A stretch of 64,000 bases of DNA. Source: Sphingobacteriales bacterium (GTDB lineage: Bacteria > Bacteroidota > Bacteroidia > Chitinophagales > UBA2359). Shown one piece after another: positions 28,069 through 36,688 of this stretch. The stretch lies in the NCBI GenBank assembly GCA_016706405.1, contig JADJJT010000001.1:62001-126000 (forward strand), in the 5' to 3' direction. The notes beneath the pieces were generated by a model that saw only the letters and a program-made list of their open reading frames with translations, ran no database searches and was not told the origin of the DNA. How positions within the stretch are numbered: the stretch's first letter is position 1; every line of letters starts with the position of its first letter. A program made the translations under genes and the position numbers.

Positions 28069-28374
28069 ATTAAGTAAAAAAGGGCTTAACCACTTGTTAG
28101 GTGGCTACAAATAAGCCAAAATGTAAGAAAACAAAAAGAGAAGAAATACTGAAACTTGTATGTTTTTATACCACAAAGGTACAACAATTTACAAAAAAAT
28201 TTCCCGTGCATTTTGCTTTACTAACTAAAACAGGAGCGGAAAGAGTATAGATGTCGGCATTTATCCGGAAAACAAGTTTAAGAATAACTTATTGTGCCTT
28301 GGTTTTTTCTTATCCGGAGAAATACAGCGTCCCTGTCTTAATAAAATATGGGAGGCTACATAAAAAAGATAGTT
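28069..28374. other. Intergenic region (306 bp) between ugd-like and glucosaminidase genes
   Basis: Contains the ugd-side promoter box at 28174-28181 and two TCCGGA palindromes (~28264 and ~28313). No gene or RNA structure was recognised; the short frames crossing it have no coding character. Confidence 0.5.
28174..28181 (-). promoter_or_regulatory. -7 promoter box of the UDP-sugar dehydrogenase (TACCTTTG)
   Basis: Plus-strand CAAAGGTA, TAnnTTTG on the minus strand, about 105 bp before the start at 28068. Confidence 0.4.
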
Positions 28375-29478
28375 TTAAAGTACTAAGTTTTGCCCTACTA
28401 CAATGGTATTGCTGCGCAAGTTGTTTATTTGTTTTATCTCGTGCAGGGGTATATTGAACCGCTTCGAGAGCGAAAACAAGGTGTCGCCGGATTGAACGGT
28501 ATAGTTGCCGGTGTATATTTCTTGGTTTTGTGAGAGTTGTTTTTTGTAGTTTGGTTGCTGTTTTTTAGCAGGCCGTACCTGTGCATAATAGGTTTGTTGG
28601 GGCTGGGCGGGCGAAGTGCCATAAAAAACACTTGGCGTATTGATTCCGTAAAGTTGGGCAATATCGCCAAGCCCGTCGGGGCGATTTTTGTAGGTGGGCT
28701 GGGTTGGGCTAAGGCGTTGAATTTTTGCAGGCGATTCGATAAATATCATTGAATTGGCCGGAATGATGTCTTCATCAACCAAATCGTTCCAGTCTTTTAA
28801 AAGTTCGGGGGCCAAGCCATAGCGTTTTGTAACATAGTCGAGTGCTATATCGCAGTTGAACATAATAATTTTAGCGCCTCTAAAGTCGGCCATCATGCCC
28901 ATTACTACCTCCTCGCATTGGTCGCCTTCTTTCATAAAAATATCGAACTCGTAAAGGTCGTATTTTTCAACAATATCAATCAGGTACGATGCGTAGCGGT
29001 TATCTGTGGCATATCCGGCTTTTTTTAGCCCCTTAGCCCAGTTTCGGTAATCAATTTGCTGGCCTTCAAATAAAAAACTGTATCGGTCATTTCTTTGTAA
29101 AAAATTGGTATGGTCAACAAACGATTCGTAGTCGCTGGCGTATTTTCTAAAACATTCTTTTGGTTTTTCGTCTTTGGCGTAAATGCGTGGGCCTTGCCAG
29201 CTTCGGTGGCATTTAATGCCAAAATGGTTGTTTGCGTTAAGGGCAATATTGCTGTTACCCATTTGCGACTCGAGGATACCTTGCGCTAAGGTAATGCTTG
29301 CCGGCACCCCCGACCGTTGCATTTCGGTAACGGCTATACCTTTGTATTTTTCAATGTAGGTTTTTACTGCAGTGGGGCCGGTGGTGGGTTTTTGGGCTAA
29401 GGCGTTCAGGTTGTTAAACAATAAACAAAACAAGGCCAAACATAATGCTGCCAATACGTTGGTCATTTCTTTTTTCAT
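28375..29478 (-). CDS. Glucosaminidase with C-terminal LysM domain (paralog 1)
   Basis: 367 residues. Signal-type N-terminus to ~29, then a GH73-type (mannosyl-glycoprotein endo-beta-N-acetylglucosaminidase) domain: GVPASITLAQGILES with the likely catalytic Glu at 70, NNHFGIKCHRSWQG, CFRKYASDYESFVDHTNFL and NWAKGLKKAGYATDNRY. The C-terminal ~45 residues are one LysM (YTVQSGDTLFSLSKRF...), binding peptidoglycan. It cleaves the glycan strand of the wall in division, remodelling or turnover. It is one of three paralogs arranged head to tail (28375-32710), which suggests tandem duplication with changing LysM number. Confidence 0.9.
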   Translation of the reverse strand: MKKEMTNVLAALCLALFCLLFNNLNALAQKPTTGPTAVKTYIEKYKGIAVTEMQRSGVPASITLAQGILESQMGNSNIALNANNHFGIKCHRSWQGPRIYAKDEKPKECFRKYASDYESFVDHTNFLQRNDRYSFLFEGQQIDYRNWAKGLKKAGYATDNRYASYLIDIVEKYDLYEFDIFMKEGDQCEEVVMGMMADFRGAKIIMFNCDIALDYVTKRYGLAPELLKDWNDLVDEDIIPANSMIFIESPAKIQRLSPTQPTYKNRPDGLGDIAQLYGINTPSVFYGTSPAQPQQTYYAQVRPAKKQQPNYKKQLSQNQEIYTGNYTVQSGDTLFSLSKRFNIPLHEIKQINNLRSNTIVVGQNLVL

Positions 29479-29592
29479 AAAAGTGGGGTACTAAAATAGA
29501 GCTGTATGTGGTTTAAAAAAATAAGTTTTTGTGTTAGAAATTGATTTGAATAGGTATAAAATGTTGTTTTATTAGGATGTCTAATTTGTTTC

Positions 29593-31359
29593 TTATTTAA
29601 TGGACTTAATCAATAATTGCTGGCCATTGCTTATTGGCGAGTTGCCTAATTTGTTTAATGCTCTGATTTGTTGTGGAGTAACGCCATATTTTTTGCCAAT
29701 TTCGTTAAGGGTTTCGTTGGGTTGTACTGTATGGTATATATTGGCATTTATTAAATGATTAACTTCACTTTCTGTTGGGTTGGGGTTATTGGTTGTTGTA
29801 GGGGTGGTTGTATTTTCGGTGGGCAAGGGTTGGGTTAGGTTTGCAGATTTATTGTTGTTAGCTGGCAAACTGATATTAGCGGTTATAAGTGGCGCTTTTT
29901 TAGCTGATTTACGAAGTTGCAAGGTTTGCCCAGGCAAAGGTTGGTCGGTGGGGTTTAGTTTGTTAAGAAGGGCTAACTGATTAATACCCATACCATATTG
30001 TTGTGCAATTTGCCATAAGGTTTCGGCTTGCCTAACGGTATGCTTTTTGTGGTTACGTGCTGCCTTGTTTTTCTTTGGCTCTAAAAACCAAATTGTATTG
30101 GAGGGTAATAGCAAGTCGGGGGTGTTTATTTCGTTAAAACGGCATATTTCGGCAAGTGGTATATTGTAGGTTGCCGCTATTTGTGCAGCGGTAGTTGACT
30201 GGTAATAGCTTATGCAATGTAGGTTGTTAATAATAGTTTTTTGTTTAACCGTCAATTTTTGTGCCGAATTTGTAGCTAAAGGACTTGTTAGCGTATTTGC
30301 TTTATATTTTGAGCCAGCCGCCATGGCACTAAAATTAGCAGTTGGTTTGGAGTGTATCTTTCCGGAGGTCGTGGCATTTGCTTGTTCTTGATGGTATTTA
30401 TTGTTGTTGCTGTTATTAATTGTTTGCGAGTAAACAGTCGCCTCGTCCGGAGGCCAGCTGATTTTGCCAATTAATGCAGACATTGTATTATTTTCGGGTT
30501 TACCCGAATAAATGAACGATGGCACATCAACGCTATTGCGGTTTATGGACTGGTTGTGATTTGAAAAAGAAACAGGTTTATAAACACCTTTATTACTTGA
30601 TTTGATTTGGTTTTGTTTTTTAATCATTGCCTGACTAATGGCCTCGTCAATCGATTTTAGGTCGGTAATGGGTATGCCCGATGCCGCAACAGCGCGATGT
30701 TGCTGCGGTTTTATACTACCTTGGGGGGCATTTGCCTCTTTTCCTTCAGCAGTGGTGGCGGCGGCGGGCTTGTTTACCAGCGAAGATTGGCTATTTGTTG
30801 CTTGTATTGACTCGTAAGTCGGAATAGCGGCATATTCCGGAATTAGGTCGTATTGGTTGAGGTTATACCGTTCAATAATCATAATCAATTTTTCCGGATA
30901 ATTGACGGCGGTGGCGTATCCGGCCATTTTTAGCCCATTTGCCCACGCTTTATAGTCGGTTATTGGCAATTCAAACAGAGCGGCATATTTTTGTCCACTG
31001 CGCAAAAACAACGACCTGTCTCGGTACGAATCTAATACGGTAGCGTATTTCCGGAAACATTCATTTGGGGCATCATCATCTTTATATACCACTTCTCCTT
31101 TCCAGTCGCTTTTACATTTTACCCCAAAATGGTTATTTGCTTTAAGGGCTAACTCGCTATTGCCAAACCCCGACTCGTACATGCCCTGAGCCAGGGTAAT
31201 ACTTGCGGGTATGCCGGCCTCGTGCATTTGCAAAACAGCCAGTTCGTTGTAAGTAGCAATATAGGCACGGGCTTGTTCGTCGCGGCTGGTTAGCAATTCT
31301 AAAAATGAATTGTCAAACGATTGCCAAAAGGCCATGAAGCTAAGGAGCAAAAGTTTCAT
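29593..31359 (-). CDS. Glucosaminidase with multiple LysM domains (paralog 2)
   Basis: 588 residues, the longest of the trio. The N-terminal signal is short (MKLLLLSFMAFWQSFDNSF). The GH73-type domain keeps GIPASITLAQGMYESGFG with the catalytic Glu at 62, NNHFGVKCKSDWKGE, CFRKYATVLDSYRDRS and AWANGLKMAGYATAVNY. A long, polar, low-complexity linker (~185-385) follows, then three LysM or LysM-like repeats; the last two are clear (HTVRQAETLWQIAQQYG and YHTVQPNETLNEIGKKYG), the first is degenerate. It lies 114 bp from the downstream paralog, with about 50 bp to the upstream one. The linker contains two TCCGGA palindromes in coding sequence. Confidence 0.88.
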   Translation of the reverse strand: MKLLLLSFMAFWQSFDNSFLELLTSRDEQARAYIATYNELAVLQMHEAGIPASITLAQGMYESGFGNSELALKANNHFGVKCKSDWKGEVVYKDDDAPNECFRKYATVLDSYRDRSLFLRSGQKYAALFELPITDYKAWANGLKMAGYATAVNYPEKLIMIIERYNLNQYDLIPEYAAIPTYESIQATNSQSSLVNKPAAATTAEGKEANAPQGSIKPQQHRAVAASGIPITDLKSIDEAISQAMIKKQNQIKSSNKGVYKPVSFSNHNQSINRNSVDVPSFIYSGKPENNTMSALIGKISWPPDEATVYSQTINNSNNNKYHQEQANATTSGKIHSKPTANFSAMAAGSKYKANTLTSPLATNSAQKLTVKQKTIINNLHCISYYQSTTAAQIAATYNIPLAEICRFNEINTPDLLLPSNTIWFLEPKKNKAARNHKKHTVRQAETLWQIAQQYGMGINQLALLNKLNPTDQPLPGQTLQLRKSAKKAPLITANISLPANNNKSANLTQPLPTENTTTPTTTNNPNPTESEVNHLINANIYHTVQPNETLNEIGKKYGVTPQQIRALNKLGNSPISNGQQLLIKSIK

Positions 31360-31408
31360 AATAGTAGTTTTTTATGTTGCTATGTAGTAGAATATAGTTG
31401 GTAGGTGC

Positions 31409-32710
31409 TTAGTATTGTAAAACGGGTGGCTTTTTATTTGCTTTGGTTGTTTTGTTGTTTTTGCGCGATTTGTTTTTGCCACGTAAATATACTTTTTCGC
31501 CTTCGGTTAGTTTGTATCCGGTGGGCATATAATTGCGTTCAGCTAATTTTATTAAGTCAACGCCATAGTGTTGCGACACATCCCATAGGGTTTCGTTTGG
31601 GGCGGCATGGTAATATTTGTAGTTGCGTTTAGTTTTATTGCGTTTTGGTTCTAAAAAAATAGGTGTTCCGGTTGTAAACTGGTTTCCTGCCGACAGGTTG
31701 TTGTATATATATATTTGGGCTACGGTTAAATGGTATTTTTTGGCAACTTCGTTGGGGCTAACGGCGGCGTTACACTGTGTAACTAAACAATTATTAATTT
31801 GGCGTTCAAACCATACTAACCGAATTGGTTTTTGAGAGGGTTGTTGCTCGGCATTAGCGGCAACAGAACTTTTGTTTATTAATTGGTTGGAGTTTTGCCT
31901 TTGTGCTGTTGTTGTTGTTGGCTGTTGATATATTTGGTTTGGTTGGCTTTGTTGGTTATTGCCCTGTGCTGTTGGGGCAGGTAAAATGGCTATAAATTGG
32001 GTATTATTGTCGTTGATGTATTGCTGATTTTGCAATTGTGCTAAAGTTTCTTCGTTGTAAGCATCATATTTAGCTAATTCATAACGGCTAATTAAACTAA
32101 TTAAAATTTTGTCGTAATTGGGGTTGGTGGCATAGCCTGCCTTTTTTAGCCCTATGGCCCATTCTTTGTAGTTGTTGGCTGGCAGTTCAAACAGCGAGGT
32201 ATAGTAGCCTTTAGGGTGGTTAAATAAAAACTCTGAATGGTCGGTGTACGATTCGGCTACCGAGTTGTATTTTCTGAAGCATTCATTCGGCGAATCGTCT
32301 GTTAGTTGTATGGTGTCTCCTTGCCAATAGCTTTTACATTTAATACCAAAATGATTATTTCCTTCCGTCATGAGGCGGCTTCGGCCAAAATCTGTTTCAA
32401 TTAATGCTTGTGCCAGGGTAATACTGGCCGGAATTCCGTACCATATCATCTCTTGAATTGCGTATATTTTATGGCTTTCAACGTAGGCATTTGCGCGTAT
32501 ATCTTTGTCGTTGTTGTTATTATTATTGTTATTGTTATTTAAATAATTGTAATGGGTAAAATTAATAGTTGTATAAATAGGGCTGGCGGAGCTTTCGAGT
32601 GTTAAAATAGTAAGAACTATAGCAACTGTAAAAAAATTTTGCCGCGGCAAACAAGTGTTTACAAGTAATATTAGCCTGTCAACAGGAAGTAAATAAAATG
32701 GGTTGGGCAT
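31409..32710 (-). CDS. Glucosaminidase with LysM-like domains and poly-Asn tract (paralog 3)
   Basis: 433 residues. A hydrophobic segment (~25-40) anchors or exports it; the start is somewhat long for a signal peptide. A run of ten Asn (residues 58-67) precedes the GH73-type domain: GIPASITLAQALIETDFG with the catalytic Glu at 105, NNHFGIKCKSYWQGD, CFRKYNSVAESYTDHS and EWAIGLKKAGYATNPNY. Two LysM-like units end the protein, the second clearer (NETLWDVSQHYGVDLIKLAERN). The catalytic motif ALIETD differs slightly from the GILES/MYES of the other two. First gene of the trio in transcription order. Confidence 0.87.
   Translation of the reverse strand: MPNPFYLLPVDRLILLVNTCLPRQNFFTVAIVLTILTLESSASPIYTTINFTHYNYLNNNNNNNNNNDKDIRANAYVESHKIYAIQEMIWYGIPASITLAQALIETDFGRSRLMTEGNNHFGIKCKSYWQGDTIQLTDDSPNECFRKYNSVAESYTDHSEFLFNHPKGYYTSLFELPANNYKEWAIGLKKAGYATNPNYDKILISLISRYELAKYDAYNEETLAQLQNQQYINDNNTQFIAILPAPTAQGNNQQSQPNQIYQQPTTTTAQRQNSNQLINKSSVAANAEQQPSQKPIRLVWFERQINNCLVTQCNAAVSPNEVAKKYHLTVAQIYIYNNLSAGNQFTTGTPIFLEPKRNKTKRNYKYYHAAPNETLWDVSQHYGVDLIKLAERNYMPTGYKLTEGEKVYLRGKNKSRKNNKTTKANKKPPVLQY
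32510..32539 (-). repeat. Trinucleotide microsatellite encoding Asn10
   Basis: Ten consecutive Asn codons (mixed AAT/AAC on the minus strand) inside the third glucosaminidase, just before its catalytic domain. Codon mixing makes slippage less likely than in a pure run. Confidence 0.85.
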
Positions 32711-32852
32711 GAAAACTTAAAATGTGTAATAAATTTAATAATTTGACTTTATGTTTATATGAAAAATGAATATTATGCGCCTAACTAACAAAATTGCAAT
32801 ACGTTTAATAACTAAAATAAATCCGGCAAAACCTATATATAAAATGCACCAA

Positions 32853-33497
32853 CTATGTTTTTTTACGAATTAATGTCATTCCATCCCGAAGCGGCAACAT
32901 TAAATTTTCTACCTGAGGGTCGGCTTGAACGGCATCATTAAATTGGCAGATGGCCAACGTGTCTTCATCGTTTGGTTTGGGGCTTAGCACTTTACCGCTC
33001 CACAGCACATTGTCAGCAATAATTAACCCTCCGGGCCGCAATTTGTCAATTACTAATTTATAATAATTTAGGTAGTTAATCTTGTCGGCATCAATAAAAA
33101 TAAGATCAAATGTTTCGTTTATAGCAGGTATAAGGTCTAACGCATTGCCAGTTAATACTTTAATTTGATGTTTGCACCCTGCTTTTTCAAAATATTGCTC
33201 TTGAATTGGAGCTAGCTCTTCGTTAATATCAATAGTATATAAAAGCCCATCCGGATGGTTTAGCCCCTCGCATAAACAAATAGCCGAGTAACCCGTAAAA
33301 GTACCTATTTCAAGCACGCGCTTAGGTTGCACTAATTTCGACAACATGGCTAAAAACCTGCCCTGTACCTGCCCCGATAACATTTGAGGTGCTAATACTT
33401 TTAAATTGGTTTCGCGGTTTAAAGCTTGTAAAACGGCATTTTCGGGGCTTGTATGTTGCTTTAAGTAGGTATCAATAGCTTCGGAAACTAAATTCAT
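32853..33497 (-). CDS. Class I SAM-dependent O-methyltransferase (caffeoyl-CoA/catechol OMT-like)
   Basis: 214 residues. SAM-binding motif I is VLEIGTFTGYSAICL, motif II region is LYTIDINEE, the metal/SAM segment is FDLIFIDADKINYLNYY (IDADK signature), and GGLIIADNVLWSG gives the metal-binding DN pair. This is the cation-dependent O-methyltransferase family (PF01596 type), which methylates catechols or caffeoyl-like groups in other organisms; many bacterial members have unknown substrates. Length is typical (210-220). Monocistronic with a minus-strand promoter box just upstream. Confidence 0.9.
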   Translation of the reverse strand: MNLVSEAIDTYLKQHTSPENAVLQALNRETNLKVLAPQMLSGQVQGRFLAMLSKLVQPKRVLEIGTFTGYSAICLCEGLNHPDGLLYTIDINEELAPIQEQYFEKAGCKHQIKVLTGNALDLIPAINETFDLIFIDADKINYLNYYKLVIDKLRPGGLIIADNVLWSGKVLSPKPNDEDTLAICQFNDAVQADPQVENLMLPLRDGMTLIRKKT

Positions 33498-33548
33498 ATA
33501 AAATTAAAATATAATAATAAATATACTGTTCGGTTTAAAAATAACGAG

Positions 33549-33556
33549 CAAATTTA
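33549..33556 (-). promoter_or_regulatory. -7 promoter box of the O-methyltransferase (TAAATTTG)
   Basis: Plus-strand CAAATTTA; TAnnTTTG on the minus strand, 52 bp before the start. Confidence 0.35.
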
Positions 33557-33975
33557 CTAAAAATATCATTAAAACTAAATTTTGCCTTAAAACCATGCCT
33601 ATTAATTATACAACAAAGACCTAAAATGTTACAATTTGCCTGGCTTGATTTTATCTTTAACTAAAGCAAAACTTTGCAAACTGTTTCTCCAGGGTTAAAC
33701 AGCTCATCAGCAAAGTAAACACCCAAACATAGTAGCGTAAATCTAAATAAATTCTAAAGTAAATCTAAATAAAAACCGAATTAACATTTATAACACAACT
33801 ATTTTACAATCTATTGCGTTATCTGTTAAATTTTGTTCAAAAAAATGCTTATTTTTCGAGCTAATTCAACTCATTAAACCCTTTCATAAATTCTGCATCT
33901 AAAAAAAAACAAAGGTAACCTGCCTGGCCAAATAAATAAAAAATTAAAAGTTGGACATAGATATAGCTGTGTGCG

Positions 33976-34010
33976 AAGCCCAAAGTAAAATTTGGGCTTT
34001 TGCTTTTTTT
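33976..34010 (+). terminator. Rho-independent terminator with no gene upstream on its strand
   Basis: Perfect 9-bp stem AAGCCCAAA (33976-33984) / TTTGGGCTT (33991-33999), 6-base loop, then a T-rich tail to 34010. The tail works only for plus-strand transcription, yet both flanking genes are on the minus strand. Confidence 0.65.
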
Positions 34011-34058
34011 AGTCCTAATCAAAAGCGACCTGACAAATAATATTGCAGTTTAGTTTAT

Positions 34059-35504
34059 TTATTGCACTGCTACTTTTACCGTGTTGCCATATTTGCCACC
34101 TGCTTGTATATAGTAAATGCCTGCGTTTAGGTTTTGGTTAGGCAATTGAATAATGTCGTTGTTTTTTGGGTTGGCAACTTCGTATTTTTGTATCAACTGC
34201 CCTTGCGCATTACTTACCGCAATAGGCAGCGTAAAGCTCGAATTAGTGTTGTTTTGCCCATACTTGTCGGCAATTAGTAATTTGAGCGCAATGTTTTGCC
34301 CCCGCGCCACATTAACCGGATTTTGTAAAACCACCCCTTGCACCGGCTCCATATTATTAACGCTGCTATATTGGTTTGCTATCCCGGTTGTGAACGCTTC
34401 GGCACAAAGCCAAACCTTATAATTACCTGCATTGGTTTGAAGACTTAGGCTGGCATCAAAAACGGCGTTGCCGGGCGGGTAAAAACGCACTTGCAAATTA
34501 TAGGTTTGCCCTGGCGGTATAGTTATTGGCTCGTTTGCCCAGTTGTCGAACAAAAAAGCATAGCTTACAATATTGAGGTTGTTTAAAATTAAATCGGCGG
34601 TGCCGGCGTTGGTAATGGCAATGGTTTTTATTTCGCCCAAATCATCTAAAGGCAGTTGTACGGGCTTAAAGCAAAGGGTGTCGGGGGTAATTTGCGCCAC
34701 AGGTTGGGCGGGGGTGGCGTTAATAGCGTATTTATACAAAGTTTTGTAGGCATAAGCACTTGGGCCAACACGGTCGGCAATTAGCCAAAGGTATTGCCCG
34801 TCATAATGAAGCCCTTGTGGGCGTTGGTCGCCGTCAGGGTCGGCAAGTGGCCAGGTAAACAGCGTGTCTTTTTTGGTGCGCGAGTAGGCCCATATCCGTT
34901 CGGGGTCGTCATCTAAATTATCGGTAACATAAAAAATGGTATCGCCCTTGGTGGCTATGCCATAAACCTGTTTGCCATACAGCGGAATGGTGTCGGTAAT
35001 TTTTTCGGTAGCCAAATCAATCCGGTAAGCATGGTTGTAGGGGTACACGTCAAAATCCGGATAATAAATTGTAAACCACAAGCCATTGCCATCGGCATCA
35101 AGGTCGCCCACGCCGCTGGGTTTCCCTTCAATTACATTGGGCAGTTTAAGTGTATCGGTTGTTTTGCCATCTTGGTTTACGGCATACAAGGCTACGCCCT
35201 GAGTTTGGTAGTCTTGTGCCAGCCAAAATTGGTTGTTTACCCATGCTAAGCCGTGGTTAAAATCGAAGGCTGTTTTTATGGTTTTTATAGTGTTGCCAGC
35301 TTCGTCCATTTTAAGGATGCTGCCCGTAAAGTCCGAGCCTAAGTATAAAAAACCATCGCTAAGGCGGGTAAGCCCCCAAGTGTAGGTATATTCGTTTTGG
35401 CTTGGCAACGGTATAGTGTCTATTAAAGTTTGAGCAATACCATTAACACTAAAGACAATAAAAAAAAGGGCGGCTATAATTGTTGTTTGAAGGGAGTTTT
35501 TCAT
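34059..35504 (-). CDS. Secreted beta-propeller-like protein with Ig-like and T9SS sorting domains
   Basis: 481 residues from the ATG at 35504 (MKNSLQTTIIAALFFIVF..., signal peptide ending GIAQ); a start 27 bases upstream would mask the signal. Residues ~20-265 look like an NHL/SMP-30-type propeller (YTWGLTRLSDGFLYLGSD, HGLAWVNNQFWLAQD, GVGDLDADGNGLWFT, RPQGLHYDGQYLWLIAD). Residues ~285-370 are an ASH/choice-of-anchor Ig-like domain (TIAITNAGTADLILNNL, ITIPPGQTYNLQVRFYP). The C-terminal ~80 residues end in a type A T9SS sorting domain (LNAGIYYIQAGGKYGNTVKVAVQ). A secreted binding protein; ligand unknown. Confidence 0.82.
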   Translation of the reverse strand: MKNSLQTTIIAALFFIVFSVNGIAQTLIDTIPLPSQNEYTYTWGLTRLSDGFLYLGSDFTGSILKMDEAGNTIKTIKTAFDFNHGLAWVNNQFWLAQDYQTQGVALYAVNQDGKTTDTLKLPNVIEGKPSGVGDLDADGNGLWFTIYYPDFDVYPYNHAYRIDLATEKITDTIPLYGKQVYGIATKGDTIFYVTDNLDDDPERIWAYSRTKKDTLFTWPLADPDGDQRPQGLHYDGQYLWLIADRVGPSAYAYKTLYKYAINATPAQPVAQITPDTLCFKPVQLPLDDLGEIKTIAITNAGTADLILNNLNIVSYAFLFDNWANEPITIPPGQTYNLQVRFYPPGNAVFDASLSLQTNAGNYKVWLCAEAFTTGIANQYSSVNNMEPVQGVVLQNPVNVARGQNIALKLLIADKYGQNNTNSSFTLPIAVSNAQGQLIQKYEVANPKNNDIIQLPNQNLNAGIYYIQAGGKYGNTVKVAVQ

Positions 35505-35622
35505 GCGATTTAAAATAATATGTGTATGCAAATAGTTGTAGGCCGTAGTTAGTATTTATCCGGATAAATTTATATGCCACCCGCGCTCAAACCATTAAAA
35601 CTTTGTACTATATTTAAGGTAT

Positions 35623-36594
35623 TTATTTATCCGGATTTTCTTTTGCGTCATCTTCCTTTGTTTCAGATTTTGGTGGCGGAGCGTGTAAATTGGTGTTGTT
35701 TTTATAAGTATCCGGAAAAATTAACACCCTGTGCGGGTACGGAATAAGTATATTATGTTGTTTAAAAGTTTTAAGCAGGGTATAGTTCATGTCAAAAGTA
35801 AGGTCAATGGCATCGTTATTATTGGCTGTCCATGCCCAGGCGCGCAGGCGTATGCCCGACTCCTCGAGTTGAATTATTTTTACCCGCACTTTGGGTTTTC
35901 CTTTTACAATGTCGTCGGCATTGCGGTTGTCAATACAAAGGGGGTGGTTGGTTATAATTTGCTGTATCAATTGCATGGCAAGGTCAACATCTTCGTTATA
36001 GCCAATGGTAATTTCAATAAATTTACAAATTTTTAAGTCGTTAAGTTGGGCGTTTACAATTACCTGCTGGCTTATTAACGAGTTTGGCACTACCATCCGG
36101 CGGTTTTCGGGGGTGCGCAATATGGTGTGGCGCAGGGTAATATCTTCAACAATGCCAAAAATATCGCGGTCAATAAACAAATGGTCTTTAACGTTAAAGG
36201 GCTTAAAAACAACAATAAACAGCCCACTGATAATATTTGACAAGGCCTGCTGCGAGGCTAAACCAATAGCCAAAGCCAATATGCCCGCCCCTGCCAATAA
36301 CGATTTTGATACGTTGCGCAGCGCCGGGATATGGTAAACGGCCACCATAATGCCAATAACATAAATAATGGCTCTAAGGCTGTGCTTTATAAAATGGTAC
36401 GAGCTGGTATTTAACAAGTTCGTTAAACGCGAGATGCGCAAAATGCCGTTAAAACTTTGGTTGACAATGGCCGCCACTAACCAGGTTGAAAGCAAAATAA
36501 ATGCCTCGAACAGCAAAAACCAAGGCATTTCTAAATAGGTTTTTTGCTGGTAAAACTCAGTTAAATCTTTCCAAAAATTTTGCAGGGCATCCAT
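35623..36594 (-). CDS. MscS-family mechanosensitive channel
   Basis: 323 residues. Three or four N-terminal transmembrane helices; the pore-lining TM3 region is SLLAGAGILALAIGLASQQALSNIISGLFIVV with the Gly/Ala packing pattern of MscS, followed by the beta domain (KPFNVKDHLFIDRDIFGIVEDITLRHTILRTPENRRMVVPNS) and the mixed alpha/beta vestibule domain. The last ~25 residues are charged and disordered. It releases solutes during hypo-osmotic shock. Size and topology match the small MscS type. It borders the 72-bp repeat array, which begins 95 bp upstream of its start. Confidence 0.92.
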   Translation of the reverse strand: MDALQNFWKDLTEFYQQKTYLEMPWFLLFEAFILLSTWLVAAIVNQSFNGILRISRLTNLLNTSSYHFIKHSLRAIIYVIGIMVAVYHIPALRNVSKSLLAGAGILALAIGLASQQALSNIISGLFIVVFKPFNVKDHLFIDRDIFGIVEDITLRHTILRTPENRRMVVPNSLISQQVIVNAQLNDLKICKFIEITIGYNEDVDLAMQLIQQIITNHPLCIDNRNADDIVKGKPKVRVKIIQLEESGIRLRAWAWTANNNDAIDLTFDMNYTLLKTFKQHNILIPYPHRVLIFPDTYKNNTNLHAPPPKSETKEDDAKENPDK

Positions 36595-36647
36595 AAACAG
36601 TTTTAAGCGGGCAATAAATGCGGGTAGCGTTTTTTGCGTTTGTACTG

Positions 36648-36655
36648 CAAAGATA
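36648..36655 (-). promoter_or_regulatory. -7 promoter box of mscS-like gene (TATCTTTG)
   Basis: Plus-strand CAAAGATA; perfect TAnnTTTG match on the minus strand, 54 bp before the channel start and just outside the repeat array. Confidence 0.5.
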
Positions 36656-36688
36656 ACATAAAACCAAACACTATTTGAGTTACAAACC

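Larger units (their letters stand above)
33498..34058. other. Long intergenic region (561 bp) with an orphan plus-strand terminator
   Basis: Holds the O-methyltransferase promoter box (33549-33556), a short direct repeat (AAGTAAATCTAAATAAA-like, twice, ~33733-33772), an A9 run near 33902 and a terminator hairpin at 33976-34010 that no plus-strand gene explains. No coding frame or known RNA family was recognised. A small plus-strand transcript ending at the hairpin is possible. Confidence 0.4.

Noticed and set aside
28251..28457. 68-codon plus-strand frame overlapping the glucosaminidase 3' end
   Set aside because: Antisense overlap with a well-supported gene; composition is not protein-like.
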